Shown in pieces: positions 1 to 6,218 of a DNA stretch of 7,844 nt; the first letter of the stretch is position 1; the number at the start of each line of letters is the position of its first letter. The stretch is taken from assembly GCA_964522525.1 (NCBI GenBank), contig CAZFWG010000124.1:1-7844 (forward strand). The letters are read 5' to 3'. The notes under the pieces were generated by a model. The model was not told where the DNA came from, searched no databases, and saw only the letters and a list, made by a program, of their open reading frames with translations. Made by a program: the position numbers and the translations under genes. The stretch is from CAYUYV01 sp964522525. GTDB lineage: Bacteria; Pseudomonadota; Alphaproteobacteria; JAJFIK01.

Positions 1-995
1 CTTGATGAGACGGCCTCGCCGCGGAAGACGCCAACCAGCTTTGGGTCCAGGTTCGCGGCATTTGTTTTTGCTCCTGGAGCTATGTGACCGGGCATCTGAG
101 ATTCCGAAGACGGTTTTCGTTTGCCAGTCACTCGCGGAGGCGGGGGGGAGGCAACGGGGTCGATCAACGCGATCCGAACCTGTGACGACAAGCGTCCCTG
201 GCCCTGGATCTGGACCTTTCGTCCGTCTTGCACCATGGCGCCCGTAAACTGAACATCAGCCTTTGTATCAGTTTCGAGTGGCAGTCCGGTTTGAGTGTCC
301 ACCAGGATCGTTGACGAGACCGGGCCGGTCATCGCCACGCCGTTGTTCGAACTCATCGTACTTCCTTGCGCCGCGAGTCTGGCCATCTGCCGATTCTCAT
401 GGCGTTGCAGACCGACGACGGTCACGGTCGCTTTGGTTTCACCGGAACCATCGGGCTCTTCCAGTGTTGCCGTCCACTGATCGCCCTCGGTGACGGGGCG
501 TCCGGGCCGCATTGTGTTCTCGAATACAACGACCGGCGACAAAAGTCGGGAAACAGCCTGATGGTTATTGACGGTCCCTCCGTCGACCGGCGCAATTCGA
601 ATGATTTTTTCATTCTGTACGTCCACGACTGCCGTCCGGCCCGCCAGTTCGAAGGGCTGGGGGGTGGGCACACCGTTTATGCTCATCTGTGTCCCGCTCC
701 CTGGACCGAAGCTGAGCCGGAGTCTTGTCGGCCGGCCGTTCTCCACGCTGAGCGCGACCGCCTTGCCGTCGATGGTTGTCTGGATCGTTTGCCGGCCATT
801 CATGCTCTGTCCGTCGCTGGCATAGGTCAGCGCCTGGTCCAGGGCGTAAGAAAGCCGGAAAGTGTATTCAAGTCCCTGGGGCACATTGTATTCGATGGAC
901 ACGGGTTCCCGCGCGACTGCCACGGTTCCCGCCATCGTCGTGCTTGCCAAGCAGAGCAGCAGAGCGCTCGCTAACTTTTTGAATATATGGCTCAT
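1..995 (-). CDS. Exported protein of unknown function, 3' end beyond the left edge
   Basis: I read an uninterrupted minus-strand frame of 331 codons from an ATG at 995-993 to the window edge, with no stop seen. The N-terminus is a classical Sec signal peptide: KK at residues 6-7, a hydrophobic stretch at about 8-22, and a likely signal peptidase I site after AVA (residues 26-28). The product should therefore be periplasmic or secreted. The mature part is rich in T, V, G and Q with alternating hydrophobic residues, which suggests beta strands. A Pro-rich, low-complexity linker lies at about 280-310 (PPPP at 284-287). After it, LVGVFRGEA near the edge looks like the first strand of a second small beta domain (inference). 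I do not recognise the family. No strong Shine-Dalgarno precedes the ATG, but no alternative start is present upstream before an in-frame stop at 1097-1095. The gene is divergent from opgG. A lipoprotein is unlikely because Cys15 lacks a good lipobox. Confidence 0.82.
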   Translation of the reverse strand, partial: MSHIFKKLASALLLCLASTTMAGTVAVAREPVSIEYNVPQGLEYTFRLSYALDQALTYASDGQSMNGRQTIQTTIDGKAVALSVENGRPTRLRLSFGPGSGTQMSINGVPTPQPFELAGRTAVVDVQNEKIIRIAPVDGGTVNNHQAVSRLLSPVVVFENTMRPGRPVTEGDQWTATLEEPDGSGETKATVTVVGLQRHENRQMARLAAQGSTMSSNNGVAMTGPVSSTILVDTQTGLPLETDTKADVQFTGAMVQDGRKVQIQGQGRLSSQVRIALIDPVASPPPPRVTGKRKPSSESQMPGHIAPGAKTNAANLDPKLVGVFRGEAVSS

Positions 996-1069
996 TCCAG
1001 GTACACCGATTTTTTGTTGGCTGATGAAGATGCAAAGCCTTGAGGAAGCGCCGCCACGAGCGTTCCTTC

Positions 1070-1098
1070 GATGAACTCTGGCGGGACTCTGACGTCAA
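1070..1098 (-). promoter_or_regulatory. Weak candidate promoter for the leftward exported-protein gene
   Basis: On the minus strand TTGACG (1098-1093) is followed, after 17 bases, by TTCATC (1075-1070). The -35 is good and the -10 is poor. It would give a leader of about 65-70 bases before the ATG at 995. This is read from sequence only, and such matches occur by chance. Confidence 0.22.
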
Positions 1099-1142
1099 AT
1101 GAGCGTCCCGTCATGTTTGAATGGCGAAGCGGAAGGCCACCA

Positions 1143-1158
1143 GGAACGATGACGTTCC
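1143..1158. promoter_or_regulatory. Short perfect inverted repeat, possible operator
   Basis: GGAACG-ATGA-CGTTCC is a perfect 6-base dyad with a 4-base spacer in the divergent spacer between the exported-protein gene and opgG. A second CGTTCC occurs at 1061-1066. Size and symmetry would suit a dimeric repressor site, but a dyad of this length can arise by chance. Confidence 0.2.
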
Positions 1159-1344
1159 GACGATCATTCATCGACCGTGCGGCCGCTGGCTGTTGCAGGA
1201 AAACCACGGTCAGTCTCCATCCATGGTTCCTGAAGAAATTGCAACGTGGGCGGACGGGAAACCAATGTGTTAGCAGCAGCGCCCTTCCTGGCCCGGAGAT
1301 GGAGTTTCCGTTAGTGTCCAGAGGATCCTTGGTTTCATCAACGA

Positions 1345-2898
1345 GTGGATATTGGTTTGAGCTGGCATGTGTCCCGCCGGAAGGCGGTTTTGTTTGCCGC
1401 CGTCGCATATCTTTGTGCGACGCGATCAGTCCCGGCGGTTTCATGGGCTGTTGAGATCCCTGCATCCCCAAGCAGTGAGCCTTTTTCTTCTGACCATGTG
1501 ATCGGCCTTGCTGAAGCCTTGGCACAGCAACCCTTTCGCGTGCCCCCTGCGGCCCCGGAAACCCTTTCGGAGTTGCCTTATGACACATATCGGCAGATCC
1601 GGTACCAGGAGGCTGCGGCCGTCTGGGGCGACAGTCCTACCCGCTTCTCTGTCCAGTGCTTTGCGCCCGGCTATCTGTACGAAGATCTGATCGATATTGC
1701 GATTGTCGAAAACGGCGAGGCCCGCCCTCTTGAAATCAGTGAGAGGAGCTTTGAAACGCCCAACGCCGCTATCGCGCAGGCGCTGGTGGAGGCGGGCAAA
1801 TTCGCGGGGTTTCGGCTCCATTACCCGATCAATACCGGCGATTTGCAGGATGAGTTCGTCGTCTTCCAAGGGGCGAGCTACTTTCGGGCGGTCTCGTCAG
1901 GGCAGACTTACGGTCTGTCGGCCCGGGGTCTGGCCATCGATACCGCTCAACCACAAGGGGAAGAATTCCCCATCTTCCGGAGTTTCTGGATCGAACGTCC
2001 CTCAGCTTCCGACTACGCGATCGTTGTTCATGCGCTTCTCGACAGCGACAGCGTGACGGGCGCTTTCCGCTTTGGCCTCTATCCGGGCCGCACGACGCGG
2101 ATCGACGTGAGCATGTCGCTTTTTCCCCGGCGAACGCTCACCCATGTGGGTCTGTGTCCCCTCACATCCATGTTTCATTTTGGACCTGCCGATCAGCCGA
2201 CACAGCCAGACTACCGCCCGGCGGTCCACGATTCGGAGGGACTGGCCATCATCAATAGATCAGGGGAGAGACTGTGGCGCCCCCTGATCAATCCCCGCAC
2301 TCTTCAGGTCAGTGCGTTCAAGGACAAAAATCCACGAGGCTTCGGGTTGATACAGCGGACGCGCGACTTTTCCCATTATCAGGATCTTGAAGCCCGCTAC
2401 GAGCGGCGGCCCTCCATTTGGGTCGAGCCCGAGGGAGAGTGGGGCGAGGGCCATGTCGATCTCGTGGAGATCCCCACCGACTCGGAAGCCAACGACAATA
2501 TCGTGGCCTATTGGCGCCCCGATGCGCCGCTCGCCGCGGGGCAGCGCCATGACTTTGCCTACCGTCTTACCTGGCCCGATGTGGTTTACAGTCGGCAAAA
2601 TGTGGCGCAGGTCATCTTGACGGGGATTGGCCGGCGCCTGGACAACAGCCTGCCCCAGGCGGTTATCGATTTTGATACGGAACACAAGGCGGATGGTCTG
2701 ACGGTAGATGCCGTCGCGACACCCGGTCGGATCGTTGAAGCCGTCGTGGCGAACAACACTGTTACGGGGGGCATACGGGTTTTCGTCACCTTTGACCCCG
2801 AAGGCGCCTCTCCGGTGGAATTGCGGGTTCAACCCAGAAAGGACGGTGTCGCCATCGGCGAAACCTGGCTTTATCGCTGGCTCGCCGACCAGAGCTGA
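1345..2898 (+). CDS. opgG: Glucan biosynthesis protein G (OpgG/MdoG)
   Basis: Periplasmic protein needed to make osmoregulated periplasmic glucans, which acts on the beta-1,2-linked glucan backbone; the OpgG/OpgD family is classed as GH186 in CAZy (established knowledge). The 517 residues match the usual length (about 510-550). Family signatures appear in order: LPYDTYRQIRY (about 77-87), DEFVVFQGASYFRA (about 169-182), YGLSARGLAI, GEEFPIFRSFWIERP, PLTSMF, YRPAVHDSEGL, PRGFGLIQRTRDF, YQDLEARYERRPSIWVEP and LVEIPTDSEANDNIVAYW. SRRKAVLF at residues 10-17 followed by a hydrophobic stretch and SWA (33-35) looks like a Tat signal with a cleavage site. Start choice is uncertain: GTG at 1345 is the first possible start after an in-frame TAG at 1312-1314, while TTG 1357 and GTG 1369 are alternatives. 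None has a strong Shine-Dalgarno. The 1369 start would give a compact MSRRKAV... Tat signal. No opgH follows in the window. Confidence 0.95.
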   Translation: MDIGLSWHVSRRKAVLFAAVAYLCATRSVPAVSWAVEIPASPSSEPFSSDHVIGLAEALAQQPFRVPPAAPETLSELPYDTYRQIRYQEAAAVWGDSPTRFSVQCFAPGYLYEDLIDIAIVENGEARPLEISERSFETPNAAIAQALVEAGKFAGFRLHYPINTGDLQDEFVVFQGASYFRAVSSGQTYGLSARGLAIDTAQPQGEEFPIFRSFWIERPSASDYAIVVHALLDSDSVTGAFRFGLYPGRTTRIDVSMSLFPRRTLTHVGLCPLTSMFHFGPADQPTQPDYRPAVHDSEGLAIINRSGERLWRPLINPRTLQVSAFKDKNPRGFGLIQRTRDFSHYQDLEARYERRPSIWVEPEGEWGEGHVDLVEIPTDSEANDNIVAYWRPDAPLAAGQRHDFAYRLTWPDVVYSRQNVAQVILTGIGRRLDNSLPQAVIDFDTEHKADGLTVDAVATPGRIVEAVVANNTVTGGIRVFVTFDPEGASPVELRVQPRKDGVAIGETWLYRWLADQS

Positions 2899-2914
2899 AG
2901 GGGCCTTTCGCCGG

Positions 2915-3072
2915 CTAAAGCATTTTCAAGAAATTCCGGGTCAGGACAATGCTTTAGAGCGCCTTCAACTTGTTCCCAGTCATGAAGGCGCTCTATATCT
3001 TTGATTTGTCGCGTTTTCGAACCGCAAGTGAGGCGAAGCCGAACGCTCACCCTTTTGCTGAAAACGCTCTAG
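2915..3072. repeat. Mosaic REP/RIME-like intergenic repeat with nested inverted repeats
   Basis: Three dyads lie in a row. CTAAAGCATT (2915-2924) pairs with AATGCTTTAG (2948-2957). TAGAGCGCCTTCA (2955-2967) pairs with TGAAGGCGCTCTA (2983-2995), a perfect 13-base stem around a 15-base loop. GCGTTTTC (3011-3018) pairs with GAAAACGC (3060-3067), enclosing an inner GTGAG/CTCAC pair (3028-3032/3046-3050). The ends TAGAGCG and CGCTCTA (3065-3071) also mirror each other. From memory, the wording (TAGAGC..., GCTGAAAACGCTCTA, GACAAATCAAAGATATAGAGC on the other strand) matches a repeat family scattered in many alphaproteobacterial genomes. It starts 17 bases after the opgG stop. The 13-base stem followed by a T-rich stretch (2995-3009) may also terminate opgG transcription (inference). 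Confidence 0.72.
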
Positions 3073-3344
3073 GCTGTGTTCCGTATTGTCATATCACATC
3101 CCATGGCGATGCGTCTGAAGCGCTGGAATTTGCCCAAGGCCTGCTCGATCCGTACTCTGCCTTTGTAGAGAAGGCTCGCGAAGCGCCCGTGCGACGTCCC
3201 CGAGCCCTTTCGCTTCGGTATGACGGCGAGAGCACCCGCCTTGGCGCCGCATCCCCGATTGACGGCGCCATCATCGCCCGTATCGGCAACGACGACGCGT
3301 GGCGCGACCGTGCGCCGGGCGGTCAGCCCGCCCCGCGGAGCGGA
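3069..3344 (-). pseudogene. IS5-family transposase remnant (C-terminal part, decayed)
   Basis: The minus frame between a TGA at 3347-3345 and a TAG at 3071-3069 translates to a degraded DDE transposase. In order I see VVVADTGDD (family: v.ADkgYDa), GALAVIPKRKG (family: Ga.pvIP.rs.rk), and LYKGRVRIEQALGKFQRFRRIA followed a little later by RNTA. The last segment is the IS5 region around the third catalytic acidic residue (Y-2-R-3-E-6-K). Signs of decay: the Lys of that motif is Gln, the Tyr of the ADkgYD motif is Asp, there is an in-frame stop upstream, no N-terminal half, and the usual last ~20 residues are missing because the frame runs into the adjacent repeat. No intact terminal inverted repeats are visible. 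It lies just downstream of tRNA-Ala. I infer an old insertion that lost both ends. Confidence 0.78.
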
Positions 3345-3376
3345 TCAGCACAGCGAATTGAGTGTGAGCGAAAAGA

Positions 3377-3452
<76 letters not shown>

Positions 3453-3486
3453 ACGAAAAAGAGGTCGTGCTTGTGTTCGCATGAAA

Positions 3487-3499
3487 AGGCCAGAGGCCT
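3487..3499 (-). terminator. Small hairpin plus T run ahead of tRNA-Ala
   Basis: On the minus strand AGGCC-TCT-GGCCT forms a 5-base stem directly followed by TTTT (3486-3483). It lies between the FYDLN-acid gene and the tRNA, inside the proposed tRNA leader. It could weakly terminate read-through from the upstream gene or be a processing structure. The short stem makes it a weak call. Confidence 0.25.
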
Positions 3500-3572
3500 C
3501 ACCCGGGAAACCGGGCCCCAAAAACCGGGGATTTCACGCGTCAGGGAAGCATTGGGCACTTCCGAGACCGGG

Positions 3573-3601
3573 AACCTAGAATCGGACGGGGAACGGTTCA
3601 A
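3573..3601 (-). promoter_or_regulatory. Candidate promoter of tRNA-Ala
   Basis: On the minus strand TTGAAC (3601-3596) is followed by exactly 17 bases and TAGGTT (3578-3573). The bases after the -10 (CCCGG) are GC-rich, as in discriminators of stringently controlled stable-RNA promoters. Transcription would start near 3566, leaving a leader of about 115 bases to be removed by RNase P. The same CCGAT-N-CTAGGT wording recurs upstream of rpsA at 6995-7006. Confidence 0.55.
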
Positions 3602-3658
3602 GCTTTTTCCAAAGCCGCGCCGCCCGGGCCCCGCCACTGCGCACCTGACCCGGGTGCC

Positions 3659-4216
3659 TCAGGTCTCCTTGTCCGGGTCCTCTTCGGTTTCGACGATACC
3701 GGCGACATCGTCATCGCCTTCCAGGTCGGACATGTCCTCGATGATGTTGTCCATGCCTTCCTCGGAGCCGTCGTCCTCGTCCTCGTCGTCGTCATCTCCG
3801 AGGTCCGGAATATCCTCCACTTCGTCCGTGGGGGTCAGCTTTTTCTTCTTCTTGCGCTTCTTCTTTTTGCCGGCTTCCGCGCTGTCGTCATCCTCGTCGT
3901 CGCCATCCTCGTCGTCCTCGGCCTCATCCTCGTCGAGGCTGTCCTCGTCCAGATCCTCATCCTCGTCGAGATCCTCGTCCTCGAGTTCCTCTTCGTCCTC
4001 GGCGGCTTCCGCTTCCTCGGCGGCCTTCTTCTTGGCGGCTTCCTGGGCGGCCTCTTCTGCTGCTTTGGCGCCGCGGGTCCGCCGGGTCTTGATCCGGGCT
4101 TCCGGATCGAAGGTGTGGCCACATTTCGGGCATTCGATCGGACGCTTGTCCAGGTCATAGAAACGCGCCGCACAGTTGGGGCATGTTCTTTTGGTTCCAA
4201 GCTCTGGCTTTGGCAC
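3659..4216 (-). CDS. FYDLN-acid domain protein (TIGR02300 family), zinc ribbon with acidic tail
   Basis: Conserved alphaproteobacterial protein of unknown function. From GTG at 4216 it has 185 residues. The N-terminus PKPELGTKR leads into two CxxC pairs (Cys12/15 and Cys29/32) flanking FYDLD (19-23), the family hallmark. Together they should form a zinc ribbon. A helical Ala/Glu/Lys stretch follows (about 50-72), then an almost purely Asp/Glu tail (73-111), a run of ten Lys/Arg (117-126) and a second acidic stretch (131-185). The tail is probably disordered. I chose the GTG because the family begins just before PELGTKR and an AAGGA (4231-4227) lies 10 bases upstream. The longer frame to 4438 adds a residue stretch unlike the family. 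It is divergent from aroA and, as usual in this class, neighbours tRNA-Ala and aroA. The role is unknown; a nucleic-acid or ribosome-related function is only a guess from the zinc ribbon and charge pattern. Confidence 0.9.
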   Translation of the reverse strand: MPKPELGTKRTCPNCAARFYDLDKRPIECPKCGHTFDPEARIKTRRTRGAKAAEEAAQEAAKKKAAEEAEAAEDEEELEDEDLDEDEDLDEDSLDEDEAEDDEDGDDEDDDSAEAGKKKKRKKKKKLTPTDEVEDIPDLGDDDDEDEDDGSEEGMDNIIEDMSDLEGDDDVAGIVETEEDPDKET

Positions 4217-4263
4217 GGCCTCGGGTTCCTTAATATTTCTGGTCGGATGGTTTCTCTTGGCGG

Positions 4264-4292
4264 GCAAGGGCGGCGTCGAGGGCGCCCCTTGC
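4264..4292. repeat. Inverted repeat in the FYDLN-aroA divergent spacer
   Basis: GCAAGGG (4264-4270) pairs with CCCTTGC (4286-4292) around 15 bases, which contain a further short complementary stretch. The 227-base spacer 4217-4443 separates two divergent housekeeping genes, so the dyad could be an operator or a leader hairpin. I see no T run and no convincing -35/-10 pair for either gene. Confidence 0.25.
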
Positions 4293-4443
4293 GCTGTCGG
4301 ATCCCAGGGGAGCTGGCGGCAAACCCGAGAGACCCGTAATGGGGGCAGGGCAGGCCACGCGCCACTGAAGCCCGGCGTTTGCCATGATCGGCGGACGCTG
4401 TCAAAGAGTATTCGTCCGATTTCCAAGCGCGAGACCACACGCC

Positions 4444-5820
4444 ATGTCCCCAGGGCCGCTTCCCCCCGCCAAGAGCCCCATTCCCGATCGCCTCACGGCC
4501 CGGGCCTCCCCAGCGCTCACCGGTGCCTTCGACGTGCCCGGGGACAAGTCGATCTCCCACCGGGCCCTTATTCTGGGCGCTCTTTCGACGGGCGAGACCG
4601 GGATCGAGGGCCTTCTGGAATCGGATGATGTCCTGCGCACGGCGGCGGCCTTGCGGGCCATGGGGGCCCAGTTCGACCGCCTCGGCCCTACCCGGTGGCG
4701 GGTCCGGGGCCGGGGCGTGGGCGGCCTTGATGCGCCGCAGGATGTGCTCGATTTCGGCAATTCGGGGACCGGCGTGCGCCTGATGTTGGGGGTTCTGACC
4801 GGCCATCCGTTCCGCGCCTTGGTAACGGGGGATGACAGTCTGAGGAGCCGGCCCATGGGCCGGGTCGTTGATCCCTTGCGCCAGATGGGCCTTGAGGCCG
4901 ACCTCGCGGATGGCGGGCGTCTGCCGGCAAGCTTCCGGGGCGGGCACCCGGTGCTGCCGATCGCCTATGACGTGCCCGTGCCCAGCGCCCAGGTGAAATC
5001 GGCGATCCTTCTTGCCGGTCTCCACGCGCCGGGCCGCACGACCGTGGTTGAAGCCGTGGCGACCCGTGATCATACCGAACGTATGCTGAGGAGTTTCGGG
5101 GCCGATCTCCAGATGGAGAAACGGGACACGGGCGCCCATGCGATCACCGTGACCGGCGAGGTCGAATTGGAGGGGACGGTGGTGGTCGTTCCGGGGGATC
5201 CGTCCTCGGCTGCGTTTGCCCTTGTGGCGGCGCTCGCGGTGCCGGACAGCGATCTTCAATTGTCCGATGTGATGCTCAATCCCGGCCGGACCGGACTGCT
5301 TCTTTGCCTCAAAGAGATGGGCGCCCGGATCACTTCTGAAAATGTACGGGAAAGCGGCGGAGAGCCGGTGGCCGATCTGCGTGTTTCGGCCCAGGAGCTC
5401 ACGGGGATATCCGTGCCGGCGGAACGCGCGCCGTCCATGATCGACGAATATCCGATCCTGGCCGTGGCGGCGGCCTTCGCGAAGGGCCAAAGCCGCCTGA
5501 ACGGGCTTGCCGAATTGCGGGTCAAGGAAAGCGATCGGCTGGAGGCAACCGCGCGCGGTTTGGCGGCGTGCGGTGTGCCCGTGGCGATCGAAGGCGACGA
5601 CCTGATCATCGAAGGGCAGGGGCCCGGGGGCGTTGCCGGAGGCGCGACCATCGACGCCAAGGGGGATCACCGCATCGCCATGGCGTTTCTTGTTCTGGGG
5701 CTTGGTGCCCAGGCGCCGGTTACGGTCACCGGCTGTGCCATGATCGCCACCAGCTTCCCCGGCTTCGTCGATCAGATGACGGCGCTGGGGGCCATCATCG
5801 AGCCGGAGGACCGGGCATGA
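4444..5820 (+). CDS. aroA: 3-phosphoshikimate 1-carboxyvinyltransferase (EPSP synthase)
   Basis: Sixth step of the cytoplasmic shikimate pathway: shikimate-3-phosphate + PEP to EPSP + phosphate. The 458 residues contain the whole family: VPGDKSISHR (31-40; Lys35, Ser36 and Arg40 bind substrates), FGNSGTGVR (104-112), DDSLRSRPMGR (130-140), SAQVKSA (181-187), GDPSSAAF (251-258), MIDEYPI (332-338, with catalytic Asp334), LRVKESDRL (358-366, Lys361/Glu362/Arg365) and DHRIAM (408-413). Overall wording resembles the CP4-like (class II) alphaproteobacterial enzymes. The residue matching CP4 Ala100 is Gly108, as in glyphosate-sensitive class I enzymes. Start: ATG at 4444 gives a normal-length N-terminus. 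ATG at 4384 in the same frame would add 20 residues and has no better ribosome binding site. The stop overlaps the next gene in ATGA, so it is the first gene of the aroA-EthD-cmk operon. Confidence 0.97.
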   Translation: MSPGPLPPAKSPIPDRLTARASPALTGAFDVPGDKSISHRALILGALSTGETGIEGLLESDDVLRTAAALRAMGAQFDRLGPTRWRVRGRGVGGLDAPQDVLDFGNSGTGVRLMLGVLTGHPFRALVTGDDSLRSRPMGRVVDPLRQMGLEADLADGGRLPASFRGGHPVLPIAYDVPVPSAQVKSAILLAGLHAPGRTTVVEAVATRDHTERMLRSFGADLQMEKRDTGAHAITVTGEVELEGTVVVVPGDPSSAAFALVAALAVPDSDLQLSDVMLNPGRTGLLLCLKEMGARITSENVRESGGEPVADLRVSAQELTGISVPAERAPSMIDEYPILAVAAAFAKGQSRLNGLAELRVKESDRLEATARGLAACGVPVAIEGDDLIIEGQGPGGVAGGATIDAKGDHRIAMAFLVLGLGAQAPVTVTGCAMIATSFPGFVDQMTALGAIIEPEDRA

Positions 5821-6218
5821 TCAAACTCATCTATCCCTTGCGGCGTCTGCCCCATCTGAGCCGGACGGATTTCCAGACCTATTGGCGGGAAACCCATGCG
5901 CCCCTGGTGCGTCGGCATGCGGATGTCCTGGGCATCAGAGCTTATGTTCAAAGCCATACGCTCGATGCCGCCCGCAACGACCTTGTGCGCGCCATTCGCG
6001 GCGCCGGCGATGTGGACTATGACGGTGTCGCCGAGCTGTGGTTCGACTCGGCGGAAGCCTTGAGCGCGCCCGCAAACAATCCGGAGGCGGCGGCCGCCGC
6101 GGCCGAGCTGCTTGACGACGAGAAGCGCTTCATAGACGTGGCGGCGTCCCCCATCTTCGTTGCCGAGGAGCACCCAGTCATTGCGGCCCCCTGGCACCAT
6201 CCGAAGGACGTAACGTGA
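5817..6218 (+). CDS. EthD-domain small protein (dimeric alpha/beta barrel)
   Basis: A 133-residue protein starting MIKLIYPLRRLPHLSRTDF. The beta strand IKLIYPLRR, the helix with FQTYWRETHAPLVRR (about 18-32) and the following strand IRAYVQSH are the pattern of the EthD family (Pfam PF07110), ferredoxin-like folds that form dimeric alpha/beta barrels. Members include proteins linked to ether or polyketide degradation, and many have no known role. His26 in the ETHAPL motif is the conserved-looking polar residue. A strong GGAGGA (5805-5810) lies 6 bases before the ATG. The ATG overlaps the aroA stop (ATGA), and its own stop overlaps the cmk start (GTGA), so it should be translated with both. Nothing in the operon suggests a substrate, so I assign no reaction. 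Confidence 0.82.
   Translation: MIKLIYPLRRLPHLSRTDFQTYWRETHAPLVRRHADVLGIRAYVQSHTLDAARNDLVRAIRGAGDVDYDGVAELWFDSAEALSAPANNPEAAAAAAELLDDEKRFIDVAASPIFVAEEHPVIAAPWHHPKDVT

Larger units (their letters stand above)
996..1344. other. Divergent intergenic region between the exported protein and opgG
   Basis: This 349-base spacer should carry the promoters of both flanking genes. Reading frames cross it on both strands, but none has family-like content or a ribosome binding site, so I call no gene. Two weak signals are listed separately: a promoter-like pair for the leftward gene and a short perfect inverted repeat. For opgG I found no convincing -35/-10 pair. Base composition looks less GC-rich than in the aroA-rpsA block. 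Confidence 0.5.

Noticed and set aside
366..974. 202-codon plus-strand frame
   Set aside because: It is the shadow of the leftward exported-protein gene, whose frame carries a proper signal peptide.
992..1588. 198-codon minus-strand frame over the start of opgG
   Set aside because: It overlaps the opgG signal and N-terminal region, has no family wording, and ends at the start of the exported-protein gene by chance.
3641..3657. GCACC/GGTGC hairpin right after the FYDLN stop codon
   Set aside because: Only a 5-base stem with no following T run, so not a credible intrinsic terminator.
4217..4438. N-terminal extension of the FYDLN protein up to an ATG at 4438
   Set aside because: The family starts just before PELGTKR, and an AAGGA supports the GTG at 4216. 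The extension looks like translated spacer.
3835..5670. 611-codon minus-strand frame opposite aroA and part of the FYDLN gene
   Set aside because: It lies antisense to highly conserved genes, has low-complexity Arg/Pro/Gly content and no domain. Long antisense frames are common opposite GC-rich coding sequence.
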